A stretch of DNA of 64,000 nucleotides, taken from contig OZ038326.1 in NCBI GenBank assembly GCA_964035795.1, positions 1,832,916 to 1,896,915 on the forward strand, given 5' to 3'. This document shows, one piece after another, positions 49,326 to 62,500 of the stretch (the first letter of the stretch is position 1; each line of letters starts with the position of its first letter). The notes beneath the pieces were generated by a model that made no database searches, was not told the origin of the DNA, and was given only the letters and a program-made list of their open reading frames with translations. Both the position numbers and the translations under genes were made by a program. The DNA is from Pterobdella sp. o SKG-2022. Taxonomy: Eukaryota > Annelida > Clitellata > Hirudinida > Piscicolidae.

Positions 49326-50321
49326 ATGAATACTTGTCGTAGAGCCAAAGCGAGAACATGTGCTCCAACGGAGGAATGTATTTATAATTTACTTCCTCCC
49401 ATTGTTCAAGAACCAGTCAAGAAAGATTTGTACAAGTCGATTTATAATAAGAAAGTAAAAGTTGAAATTTTTTGTAACAAGTCTGGGCATAAAACGTTTG
49501 GACAGTCTGATCTGAGATTAAGACCGCCGAAAAATTTTCTGAAAAAAGGAGAGAAAAAAGCTAAAGTTATATTGAAAACTACACAAAAAAATAAAAAAGA
49601 AGAAAATAAGGAATGTGAAGCTATAACAGAACCACAAGATAAAGACACTAAAGATTATTGCGAAGAATTGAAGAATGCACCCCCAGCCAAACATGACACA
49701 TCAAAAAGTTGCCCCGAAACTATTCCTCGTGAGCATTCCAGACAAGAGTATAAGAAGTTCACTTACGATACCGAACCCAACACGACTTTCTGCAAGGAGC
49801 ACCAAAAAACTCTTGAGAAGTTTGAGAGTTATTTAGACAAGAGAGAGGCAAAAAAGAAGAAGAATTACATAGAAGAAAATGTTAAAAACGCATTTAAGTT
49901 ATGTGAAAAGTTGAAAAAAAGTGCGAACATTGTAGATACACGTAATGGACACAAATACTCTTATGAAGATTCAGGTTTCACCAACAAATACTCCATTTCA
50001 AACAGAATGGGAAAAGTTCCATCGTATGTTACTGAAAGAAAAGCTTTTCTACAGAAAAATTTTCAAGTTTTCAGAGAGAAAATGAAACAAAAAGTAGAAT
50101 CTGAAGCAATGAAAAAGCTGACCGAAGAAGAACGACAACAGATGATTGAGTGTTTAGACACGAGCAGAGAAAAGTTACAGGCCAAGTTTGAATCTTTACC
50201 TCTTGTTATAACATCAAAGAAAACAAGGGAACTGAAACGAAAACTGGAACACCAATTGGCTCAACTTGAAAAAGATATAAGACTTTTTAGCGCGCATAAA
50301 CAAATTTATGTTGCGCAATAA
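49326..50321 (+). CDS. ENKUR: Enkurin, 331 aa, single exon
   Basis: Enkurin is an axonemal protein of cilia and sperm flagella, found inside doublet microtubules, and was first described as a TRPC channel partner. The N-terminus keeps the signature EECIYNLLPP. Later come RPPKNFLKK, and VDTRNGHKYSYEDSGFTNKY, which matches the family's DKRTGDKHDLEPSGLVPKY region. VPSYVTERK follows. The C-terminal enkurin domain (about residues 240-330) includes KLTEEERQQMIECLDTSREK, FESLPLVITS and LAQLEKDIRLFSAHKQIYVA. The middle (residues 80-200) is Lys/Glu-rich and poorly conserved, making the protein longer than the human form of about 256 residues. The whole CDS is intronless, unlike vertebrate ENKUR. The ATG follows an acceptor-like AG by 17 bases. 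AATAAA overlaps the stop codon. Confidence 0.95.
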   Translation: MNTCRRAKARTCAPTEECIYNLLPPIVQEPVKKDLYKSIYNKKVKVEIFCNKSGHKTFGQSDLRLRPPKNFLKKGEKKAKVILKTTQKNKKEENKECEAITEPQDKDTKDYCEELKNAPPAKHDTSKSCPETIPREHSRQEYKKFTYDTEPNTTFCKEHQKTLEKFESYLDKREAKKKKNYIEENVKNAFKLCEKLKKSANIVDTRNGHKYSYEDSGFTNKYSISNRMGKVPSYVTERKAFLQKNFQVFREKMKQKVESEAMKKLTEEERQQMIECLDTSREKLQAKFESLPLVITSKKTRELKRKLEHQLAQLEKDIRLFSAHKQIYVAQ

Positions 50322-50586
50322 ATTTTGTTTCACTTTTTTTGTAACTTTGATTTTCGAATGATTTGCATTGACTCATAAAAAGTTAATATTAAAACTAACA
50401 AATATATATTTCTTTAATTATTGTTTTTATAAAAATTAATAAGTTTATTTTTTTATAGGTAACAAAAATATGAACTCACTTTCAATAATTAATTCAAATT
50501 GTTGCTCATTACTTGTATTGAAACTAAAAGTCAACTTGTCGAGATGATTGTTATTTTTAACTTATGACTTTAAATTATCAAACAAT
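50322..50586. other. Short spacer between enkurin and the kinase-like gene
   Basis: Only 265 bp separate the enkurin stop from the first ATG of the kinase-like gene on the same strand. The spacer includes a T-rich run ending TTTTTTTATAG at about 50458, which could be a splice acceptor for a leader or untranslated exon. Confidence 0.5.
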
Positions 50587-53500
50587 ATGCTTGCGAATAG
50601 TTTTATGTCAACTTCTCCATTTTTTAATATTTTTACCGTTTTTATTTCTGTGACCTTTTCAACTTTTTTGATATTTTCATGTGTTTGGTTAAGAAAAACT
50701 TACAAAAATTTCTGTCCTAGTCGTTCATTGAGGGTAATTATAATTTCCAAGTTTAACAGATATCATCTACTTATTCAAATCCAATGTAGTTTATGTTACT
50801 CATGAAATTTAATTAAAAGACCAAACTATTAACTTTAATTTAAAATACACAACATTAAAGAATCCAGAAGAAGCTGAGGAAGTGTATTTCAATGAAATTT
50901 CTATTGCAACAGTGCCTCAAATCAATCTTCATCAAAGTTTTTCTAAAAACCATACCCCTACTCTCGTATATGAGTACAATCTACCATACAATGAACCAGT
51001 CATTATTGAACCTTTTCCAAAGTTTGCTAGCCTTAATGGAACAACAAGTAGCAATTATTTCGGTCATTTGAGGCCAAAGATTGCTAAAGTTGGATTTGAA
51101 ATTTTGGATGAAGATTTCGATAACCAAGTTGAAATTATTAAAAGTTAGTATTTTGAATTTTATGAAAAAATTTAAATTTTTTCATTAACTTTGATTTATT
51201 TAAAATCTATACAAGTTATGATAAAAAGATAAAAATCTAAAACCTCATCAGAAACATCAGGGGAGTCTTTTCCTCGAAGTCAGCTGCAATACATTAAAGA
51301 ATTAGGGATTGGAAGCTTTGGCAAGGTGAGAAAAATATCATCATGTGAATATTTCTTTTTTAATATTAGAAATATCAATACCTCAGTTTTGGTTTGATTT
51401 AATTACTCAATGCCAACCATATATCTCAAATCTACATACACAGGTACTAGAAGGAGAAGCGACACACATACAACCAGGTCACAGAAGAACACATGTGGTG
51501 GTGGTAATGGCTGATACAAATTCCCCTCATATGTGTCAGGCTATGATACTCTTTGGTGTTCTGCCATATAGGTTGTGTGTGTGTGAGGGTTTTTGTGGTG
51601 TATGTGGGTTTGTCTCAAGAGATGTGTGTTGTATAGGGGATGGTTTTGGAGTGTATGTGGTTGGTATCTATCCAGTGTTTCATGTATGTAAGTAGTTTTT
51701 ATGAGGAGTGTGTGTATGGATAGTTTTTTTATAAACCTGAAAGTTCCCACGTTATTAATTTTAATGAATTTCGTTCATAAATTACAATAATAACAATAAA
51801 AATGTGATGATGATTGTTATTATTTATATTATTATAGGGAACTACGTCACAGCAACATCATGAAGTTCTACTCTTTGTGCACTGACTCCACCCCTTACCT
51901 TGCTGTTTACGAAGCCTTCAAGCTTGTCATTATTTTTATTATTTATTTTATTTTTAATTTTTTTTATATTTTTATTTTTATTCTTTTATTTTTTTATGTA
52001 AACTTCAATAATTTTTATGAGTATGATTTTTCAGAACTTATACTTCATTTAATGCAAAAAAGATATTTGGTAAGTTTAGCCTTATCGTAAAACGTTAAAG
52101 AAAAATTTAGTGTTCTAGGAAAAACTTAATGAAAATGATTATGTTCCTAGGGAGATGTGAAAACCTTTCTGAAGAGTCATCGCACAGAAATGCAGTCTCT
52201 GTTGAATAAAGGTTGGTTAAAAACTAATTATGAATATATAATTGACTTACACGCAAATATATAATTAGAAAATATATAAGCGATGAATATATTAGAAAAA
52301 AATTCATGAATGTATAATTAGGTTATTTATGAATATATGAATATATAATGAACCAAGGGATGATAATGGCCATGATGTGTGATATTGTGGCAGGCTTGCA
52401 AGCTCTGCACCAGATGAACTATGTGCATAGGTGTGTGAATAATAAAAATAAGAATAAAAAAATAAACTAATCTGAGAAATAATAATAAACAATTTTACTA
52501 TATGAAAGAACCAAGAAAACTTGAGAGGTTATAGTAATGACAATAATAAATAACAGAAATAAGCGATCTAAGAATATAAATTATCAGAACAATAACAAAA
52601 ATTAAAGAAGATATTAATAACAATAAAAATATTAAGCATAAGAATAACGACAATAAAAAAAATGAAAAAGTAACAACAGCTTAATTGCCACAGGGACCTA
52701 GCTTTGCGGAACTGTATGTTAACAGGAGACATGGTGGTGAAGATTGGAGACTATGGGCTGGCGGAGGTCTTGTATAAGGTTGGAGGGTATTATACATTAT
52801 ATGCTCGCCCTGAGCATGACTTTAAACTGCACCTGGACATGAAGTTAAACTGCATTAACGTGTCTTGGGCGTGACGTTAAACTGCAGCTTCATATCCATT
52901 TTTAACTTATCCACAGTTCTTTTTATCCATATATCAACTTAACCACCTATTAAGGATGACTACTACTACAACACAAGTGATGTGGAGGCTGGCATTCCAA
53001 TAAGGTGGATGGCGCCAGAAACCCTAGAAAACTCCTATGTTCTCTCCGTCTTGCCATGCACCAAAGAGGCCAATATATGGTTGGTGGTGATAGTAAAGAC
53101 AAACAAATAGCAATGAGAATATTAATAATCATAAGAATGTTGATACATTTGAAACAACGTCAAGGACGATGGGCATAGTGATTTGGGAGACCCTCAGCTG
53201 TGGGGGCGTGCCCTACCCTCACCTTAGCAACGAACACGTGCTCAAGCTGGTTGTCAAGGAAAAACAAGTGAAGCCTCAACGACCATTGGTTGTGGTTGAT
53301 CACGTAAAGTTTCTGTGAGTGATTTAATTGGATGATTGTCACTAACAATAATCTTTTATTATTAATATTATTATTATTCTCAGTAGTAGTAGTAGTAGTA
53401 GTAGTAGCAGTAGTAGTAGTAGTAGTAGTAGTTTTTTTTTATTCATATTTCCATCTGCATGCATCTATTAATTGTTTATATTTACAGTTACGAGTTGATG

Positions 53501-54269
53501 GGAATGTGCTGGTGTTATGAAGCGGAAGATAGACCTACAGTGAGGGAAGTTAAGATGCTGCTCTTGCATTTGTCCTCGTCTAAATCATACACGTCTGACG
53601 TTTTTGACCAAAAGTGGAATCAACTCAAGCCTCTGGTTCATAAAAACAGGGATGTGCGTGCCGATGAGGAAAACAATATTGAAGATACTATGATTAATAA
53701 TAACAATAATAATAATAATGATGGGGATTCATCGTCTGGTTCTGACATATTTGACACAGATTATAAAAATGTGGGTTATTATTTTTTTATTTAATTAAGA
53801 ATAAAAAAATTTTCAAGTTTTAAATTTTTAAATCATATAATATAAACTCAATAATAATATAATAATGATAAAGCATCGTAAAATAATATTGATTTGTTAT
53901 TTTTAGTTGCCTCGAGAAGCCTTCAAGGAGTCCACCAACAACCTTTCATTGGCCGAAGAACTCAAGTTTCACGTAGTTCACAATAACAATAATAATACGA
54001 ATAATAACGATAATTTTGATGATGAAGATGATTTTGATTTAATTAATATTAACAATAGCAACGATGATAATAAAAATATCAACACTAATAATAATAATAA
54101 TAATATTGAATCTGTAAATTATACTAGCGATGATGACATATCTTATGAAAGGGTCTTTAAGAAAGAATTGATACTGAAAAGAGATCGTTATAATCACTAT
54201 CTCAACACCGTCACGACATCTATCGATGAATACGATAAAAAGAAAAAATCCTTTGACGATAGTGAGTAA
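50587..54269 (+). CDS. LMTK-like transmembrane kinase, predicted pseudokinase, 619 aa, twelve exons
   Basis: Lemur-tail kinases are membrane-anchored kinases with a small ectodomain. Exons: 50587-50733, 50861-51143, 51252-51325, 51444-51571, 51838-51925, 52151-52211, 52358-52430, 52694-52778, 52955-53079, 53165-53314, 53488-53770, 53907-54269. Phases agree throughout. Residues about 10-33 are a membrane span. The kinase domain starts [12 protein letters not shown] (intact glycine loop). Family marks include [89 protein letters not shown] and [20 protein letters not shown]. The beta-3 strand reads THVVVVMAD where LMTKs have VVVK, and helix C reads [11 protein letters not shown] with no glutamate. 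HRD and DYG are kept, so ATP binding is in doubt. The tail is short and rich in Asn/Asp, unlike the very long tails of vertebrate LMTKs. GATA|GTGAGTAAA at the last exon could be a donor, so the tail may continue. The donor CTT|GTCATT of exon 5 is weak. Confidence 0.88.
53381..53431. repeat. AGT trinucleotide repeat in an intron
   Basis: About 17 AGT units with one AGC, in the intron before exon 11 of the kinase-like gene. Confidence 0.9.
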
Positions 54270-54689
54270 AATGTGTTATTATTTTAGTTTTTTTTTGTGA
54301 TTTCCATTTTGTTGTTTCTAGTTTTTTTTTTCAATTTTAAAAATTCAAGTTTGAGGCGTTATGTAGTGTTCTGTATTTTCCTTTTATTGAATTGGAAAAA
54401 TTTTGCCAATTTAAGTTATTAAAAGTTAATCGTGCTTAGTTTTTTTTATTTTTCCAAGCAACTCAATAAAAGTCAATGTTATTATATTACTTTTGTCATT
54501 TTTTATTGTTTCTTTTGCAATTTCCGTTTCATGTGTTTAAAAACGGTTTAAAACCAATTATACTCAATTTTGTTAAATTCCAATTTTTTTTAAATCTGTC
54601 AATCTTTTATTGACTTTAAAACATGCGCGTTTTGTTCTTTTCATTTTGAATTAACTTTTAGTTTTAATTACTCTTTGTTGTATATTTCA

Positions 54690-54928
<239 letters not shown>

Positions 54929-55944
54929 CTTTATGTATAGCTTTATTCCTTTCGATCTGTTTTATTGAATACTCTCATTTTGTAGTATCGTATACGACTT
55001 TTACAAATTCAACTTGAAGCTTCAAGTCAACTGCAAAATAAATAGATTTGAAACAAAATTTATATCATTTTTGATTATTTTCACATTATATTCACAGTTT
55101 TTCAAATTTAATTTACTTTTCATGAAAATTCATTTACTTTCGGTATAAGTTATGATTAAAATAACTCCAATTAGTTTCAATTAAAAATCTCATGATAGAA
55201 TTGTATGCAAAACTCTTAAACCATATAAATCGTTTTATTTAGGCTATTAGCTTACTTAGATTACATTTTCATACACCATTGTAATATGGGTATCTGAGTT
55301 TTTATGTAAGCTCAACTCACTGGTTGTATCGATTTTTTTACAATTACCTAGTTTTTGGTATTTTTAAGATTTGTATTATTATTTATTTTTCTGTATGTTA
55401 TTACATAATTTTTTGTATTAATGCATAATTCTTCTTCATTGTTGAGGAAAAACGGGTTATAAAGATTAAATTGCATTTTATTCTTTGGTATTATTGCCCA
55501 ATTTTTCATTTATTTTCATCTTTATATCGTCTATTTTTTTGTTCTTTATATTGTTTGTTCTTATTCATAATTATTGAAATTCTGTTTTTATTCACCATCA
55601 TTCTTACCTTGCACCATCTCCCATCCATTATAATGTATTTTTCAATATATTTATATATAACTAATTATGTGATTTACTTATATTTATTTTATATTAAGTT
55701 GGGTTACTTCAATGCTTTTCATCATATGTATTGTTATATTCATTATCATTATATTTTTTATTGATACAATATCTCCGTGATACAATCTTAAAGTTTTTCT
55801 CAAAACAATTCTATCTTATACAATTTCTATTTCGATAAGTATATTTAATATTTATTTCTGTTGAGTTTAAAAATTCTCATAAAGCCGTTGAATTTATAAA
55901 TCTGTTCACCTTTAGTTAATTAAATTTCTTCAACAACAACCGTA

Positions 55945-56002
55945 TTATTATTAAGATTTTTATAGCAAACTGTTATCAATTCAAGATTGCTTCAGAGGCG
56001 CT
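55945..56002 (-). mobile_element. 58-bp LINE 3' tail, second copy
   Basis: This matches 11917-11974 at 55 of 58 positions in the same orientation (element reads on the minus strand). It covers the last few codons of the reverse-transcriptase frame plus the 3' tail ending AATCTTAATAATAA, so it is a severely 5'-truncated insertion of the same LINE family. Confidence 0.85.
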
Positions 56003-56559
56003 ACAACCGTATGACATCACATACATAAAAATGTATCTCCTTTACGATATATTTCAATGCCTTTGTGAGCATATCACTGTTTCATAACCTAGCGAGTTTT
56101 TTGAAATTTAATTTAATTTGATTTTATAGCGAGCGAATGATATTTTTTGAAATCTATTTTAATAACTGATGAATTCCTTTGATAATCAGTTCCGAAAGAA
56201 TACGATTAATTTTTAAATCAATAAAAATGTGGAAACAAATTTTCTAAGTGCATTTATTTATTTCAACGTATTAAGGTCTTCAAATTGTATACATACTGCA
56301 TGATGGATGAAGAAATTAATTATGAATTTTATAAAATATTTATACCTTCCGGTGATCAAAATATTAAATATTAATCGTAAAAGTAAAATATATATTAATA
56401 AAAAATGTGTATATTTCAAACAAAATAATTTAAATCAAAATTCGAAACTGGAAGCTAAAAAAATATCAAAAGCATAGAATTAGACGTCGAAACAATCTCA
56501 TAATAATGAAAAAATCTCATAATAATAATAAAGATTGCAAAAATCTCATAATAAACAAT

Positions 56560-59500
56560 CTAATAAAGTTGATTTTTAGAGGCTAAGGAATGTGTCTTTT
56601 TATTCTCTGGTATGACGTAATTAGCAAGTAAGAAAGGGTACGAGGTTGTGTTATTGTCTATATTATTATTGTTATTATCGATTTTTTTATCGTCATAAAT
56701 TTTTTCATCTTTTCCAATATTTTTTCTAGCAAAAATAATGTTATAAATGTTGTTTTTATTATTGTCAGAGTCATTAACATTCTTGTTATGATTGGTAAAG
56801 GGCTGTTTACTGAAGGTCGAACGCCCACTGGCTGGCAAGAGAGGACCTGACTCAAGGGGGAATGAATCTCTTGTATTTGATTGGGTGTTGTTAATCAATG
56901 TGGACCGCTCTGATTGGTTTGCGAGAGAAGAGTGCGGTTCAAAACTGCTTTGAAAGGTGGGTGAGGTGAGGTGACTTCTGAGAAGACTCCTACCACTACA
57001 AACAGTAGGAGGAGGTGGTGGATGAAGGATTGTGGAGCAAGAACCACAAGAACAACTGTCACTCCTGCCTGATGGCTTGAAGGTGTGTAGCAAGGTTGCC
57101 ACTGGGCTGGGGAATGGCGCCAATGGAACATCTGATGATACAGTGGAGTTGTATGGTGATGAAGAAGGGTCGTGATAGGAAGAGATGGCCGAGATGTATT
57201 TTGGAGTAGAGCACTTATGTTTGTGGGTGGGAAGAAAATATTGGTTGGGAGAAGAGTAATATTTGGGAAGGGATGATGTTCTGGTTTGATTGGTGGCATT
57301 ATCTTCGGAGGAACTAGTTAGCATGGAAGTTGGTTTACTTGGGATTAATCTACAATGTCTCATTAGTAATATAACAACAACGATGACCAAGATGAAGATG
57401 AAGATGAGACCAATCCACAACATGGACCCGTGAGATTCATCTGGTCTCACACACCCCTCTTCATCAGCACCATTGTAGCAGTGGATCACACCATCACATC
57501 GTTGAAGAGGTGTGTAACATCCATCAGAAGTACAAACACTTCTCGCTGCATCACACTTCACACAACCATCCTCATCCGAACCATCGGAACAATCATCAAC
57601 ACCATCACACAAGCCTTCCTCCCTCACACATTTCTGATCTTGTTTGCACAACACAGAACCCATGCCACACTCCACACATCCCACCTCATCAGAATGATTC
57701 CTACAATCCACATACCCATCACACCTCCACTCCTCTGGTATGCACGCCACCACACCAATCCTCCTTAGACTCGTGTTATTTCTTCTCGAGTGTTTACCAT
57801 GCCTCAATGATGATCGCGGTGTGTTGAACTTGATCAAGTCAATATTTTCCACTCCACCATTCTCACCACATGTGAACTGATTCTCGTCGCAGTTTTCTTC
57901 TTCCATCATGCAAGTCATTCCATCGGCAGACAAACTCATATGCTTCGGACACCAACACTTGCCACGAACACAACCGTGAGAACAACTCATATCACATCCC
58001 ACCACTTTTTCTCTCAACTCAGTGACACTCTCATTCTTTAAAACCACACCAAAGTTATTAGCTGCATATAGAATACCACTCCTCAATACGATCCTCCTTT
58101 TCTTTCTCTCCTTCAAATAATTCTCCATCATCTCCAGTCTTCCATCTAGCGTCAACCAATAAAGATCACCCTTAACCACGCTCAGACCAACCACTCCACC
58201 CACATCATACACCACAACACGTCGACGTTGAGTTTCAATTGTTTTTGATAGTGTGTTGTGCCATAATAGTTGTTTGTTGTACGTGTCATAATAAAGCTTG
58301 TCTGCTGTGATGTTGATGAGTTTTGTGAAGGTATCCTTATTATTGCTGTTTTTATTATTTTTGTTTTGATTATTTTTTTTGCTATTTCTTATGTTTTTGT
58401 TTTTCAGCTGCATACATTCAATGGTGGAAAAAACATCAGACCAGCACAAAAGCCTGCATCAAGAATTTCAAAATTCTACATAAAATAACACACTACTAAT
58501 AATAATTATTACAACCATCATTATCCTAACATATTGAATAGAAGAAATCAATAATGAATCGACCGCACGATAATAAATCTTCAACCCTACCCATCATGGA
58601 GGGAGTAAGCGATGACCGCGGGCTTGATTCTAGGGGAAGAAACCACTATATCAGAAGCCGAACTGTGGGCACTCAGCCGCAAAATTCTCCAGTTGCTTGG
58701 GTCGTTATAATAGATCCAACCCAAATGGTAAAAGGCACTTGTTGGGCATGAGGTTGCCTTATTTGACGGTGCATTGGCCGGGTTGTTGTAGAGAGGCTTG
58801 TCGCGTGTGAATTCGTTGGTAGTTGGATCGGTAACTTGCATTTTACCTTTGTCTAAAAACCATGTTTTCCGAGTCTGTGTTTGAATCAAATCATAATTAA
58901 GATCTTCTACATTTATAATATTATAACCACAAACAAAACGCAATCGAAATCACCTGAGCACCATGTTTGAGAACGAGTAAACGTTGATGGAGTAAGATGA
59001 TGGACACACCATCATGACTTGTGTAGAGAAGATAGAGGGGTGATGTGATGGGTGGTGGTGTAGATGGCCGGTGAACTTGTGATGAAGAGTACAATCTCGA
59101 GGCATCATTAAATCTTACGCTTCCATCATATTTCAAGTCATTTTTCCAAGTTATGTTATGATAATGTAGATAATTGTTTGAAGTGATGTTGAAACTCGAT
59201 ATATCATTTGTTAAAGGTGATATGACATCGAGTACTGCATTTTGTGGTGATAGTTGTATGAGTCTGTTGTCGTCTGTGGATATGAGAAAGACCATACCAT
59301 GATCTGCGGTGATGATGATGATTTGAAACAAATAATTGGTATTTTTTTTTTGATAATGAAGTTTAGTGATAATAATAATAATAATAAGTAACGAAAATTT
59401 CTCACGATTATCACACACGACATTATATAGTGTAGTGTGGTAGGATGTTGGAAATAGTGCTTTTGTATTTCTTATATTATTATTTATTTCTGCAGGTTGT

Positions 59501-62500
59501 TCTTCATTTTTATTATTATTAATATTGTCGAGTGTTCGCGGTAGATTGACACACACGCCATCACAAACGTCACTTGGCACATCTTCACAAAAATTGTCGA
59601 CTGAAATTGTTAGCTATGACGTAGAAAAACTAGAGTTATGACGTATAGAATATTGTGACGTAACACATAAAATATGAAAGATCAACAGTATTTGACGTGA
59701 AACTTTTAGTCTGCCAAAACGATTCGATAAGCGACCCAACCTTTAATAAGGGTTAATTTTACCCCTAAATTAAGTCTAACGAAAATAAAAAAAAAACAAG
59801 GATAATATATTTTATATTCTTTATTGATTTTATGTACCGATACTAAAAATATAACTTAATGAATATTAATGAAGAAAATTGATTCAACGAAACAAACCAG
59901 CCACAGAGTCAGGGGGTATAACATTGAAGAACGATATGGGGTTGTGTTGTAGTGCCAGTACCACAGTTGATATGTTTGTTACTGTTGTCTGTTGTTATTG
60001 GTGGATTATAAAGCACTTTTTAAAATGTTAACTATGGTACAGACCGAAACATTGTTCATGAACAAAACAAACTTTGAGACTAAAAAATAACAAGATAAAC
60101 AATGAAGGCAATTATACAACATAAACAAGGGCACAACAACACAACCTTCAAAAAATCATAAAACTCTCAACCTACCATGCAACTAACAACAAATCATACA
60201 ACCCTTAACAAATCATATAATATCATGAAACCATCCACGCACAAAGAATTCAAACGAAAGTCATCTTCATCAAGACATACTCGCCCAAACAACCTGTAAC
60301 AGATGTGAGCCATTATACCAGATTAAAGAATTCATCCAAACGTGTATCTTCAAGGCGTTTCTCATGTTTAATGCTTTTCTATCACTACCTGTTGATGTCG
60401 AGCTTGTGTCCTAAGAACTACTAATTACTCGAGCTATTCCGATATTGTTTGTATTTGGTTAGAGTTTGAATCTAAATATTTAATGGTTAATTTTAAACCT
60501 ATTTATATATTTACAAAAGCCCTAATCCCAAACCTCACCATAATAGTTGACAGATTGTACGAGATCATGACTATCAAGCCAAAAAACCCTCAAATCTCCC
60601 ACACACATATCCACTACCCGTCCTACATCCTTCACTAGCCGTTGTCTTTAAGTTTATAGTTATTATAATTATTTGAATGCTTATTCATATGGTTATATGT
60701 AATTAATCAGAGGTATACAGAGTAGTTTTTGTTAGGGTTGATACTTATTTACTTACTTTTTTAGCTACCTTCTAATTCACTTAAACACTATTTTAGTAAA
60801 TACTCCTAGTTAGTAACACAAACCTATGTCGTCCATTCAACAATGATATGTAGATTGAGTGTGTCTCGGTGTGATTGGTCACTGCTAACAAATATCTGCA
60901 TTAATAAGGATATTTTTTTTATATAATAAAAAAACTTAAAGTGGTAAAATGCAACTTACCTATTTATATGGTCGACAACCACCAATACAACACCCGACCA
61001 CCTCAGCACCACCTTTCCCTTCCAGTCATTCAACTCTATGAAATCCTTGTGCAGCACATATAAATTACCCGTGCTTTTATCGTAGTTGAATGAGGTTGGT
61101 GGTGTGTTGTTGAAGGCAGGGGTTGTTGTTATATTTGTGATGCTTAATTTCGGTTGTTTGTTGGCGCTCGTTTTCGTTTCGTTAGATGTTGATTTTGTGT
61201 TCTTTTTTAGCAGTTTTACATTGAAATCCGTCGTCAAAGGCTGTTGCACTACCTCGCCATCTTCCCACACCAACACTCCTTTGTGAGCAACCCCCTTCGC
61301 CTCCTCAACCCACACCACAACATTCCTCGTTTCATCGTACACCAAACCACCCACTTTTCCTCCTAACCCATCCACCATCACCATCTCATATTTTTTTGAT
61401 TCTTTTGTTTTTTTGTTGTTATTCACTATAGTATTTCCGATGGTGTTCACTTCAATATTTTTTATACCATTATTATTATTGTTATTATTTTTATGGCTAC
61501 TATCATCATCATCTCTCACCACATACACACATCCCCCTCCCTCATGAAAGGTCATGAATGAAGGTGATTGGTGGCTGTGTTTAATGTTACTCTTGAAACC
61601 TATATTAGTGACTATATAGTTGTTATTGTTATTATTAAAATTAGTATTATTATTGTTGTCATTATTATTAATATTGTTAATATTTTTATTATTGTTTTTA
61701 TTATATGTGGTAGACACAGTTGTGATGGCCAACATATCTGGAACCTCTTCTACCACTACTTTTTTTTCACTTCCTACAATAAAAATAATGATAACAAAGA
61801 ATAAAATCATTGTTAACAAAATGATAATAATTATTTTTTTTTATTATCAAATTATGAAATAGGAACCGGGCAGCTTGGAGAGACGTTCAACACTCCTCGA
61901 CTGCCAATCTATCCAGTACAACATACCGTCTGTGGTTTAATAGCTTATTGTAATTTATTTCATTGGTAATTATTTTTAAATATTAGCATTATAACTCCAA
62001 AAATATTTTTGTTTATCATCATTATTAATATTTTCATTACTCAATCCTCATCATAACATACCCATGAAAGACAGCCCGACGAAATGGCCGTGATACTGAC
62101 GCAGAAGCACTCTAACGTCATCACCGTGGTAGGAACAGCTGCAAATGGCTCCCAGCCTTCCATCGCCCCAATACACTCTCTTATCTTCCGTGTCGACCAC
62201 CAAGCCGTTGGGCCATGATATGAGGGGTTGCTTGGTATCTCCTTGGGTGTTTTGTATGATGATTGTGCGGTTGTTACCGCCCATTTTTATGCGCTCTATT
62301 CTTTCTCTGCCTTCTCTCCAGTCTGTCCAAAACACCAGACTGAGGTTTGAATAGTAATAATAATAATAATGATAATAATACCAATAAAGACAATGACAAC
62401 AATAATAATCATCATTATTTTGATAACACTATGAAGATAGAACAATTATCTACTCATAAAAAAAGCTTACCCTATGAAGGGATCGAGAGCGATGGATCGT

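Noticed and set aside
57430..57827. Plus-strand His/Thr-rich ORFs opposite the LDLa repeats
   Set aside because: They are mirror images of the cysteine- and Asp-rich LDLa coding sequence on the minus strand.
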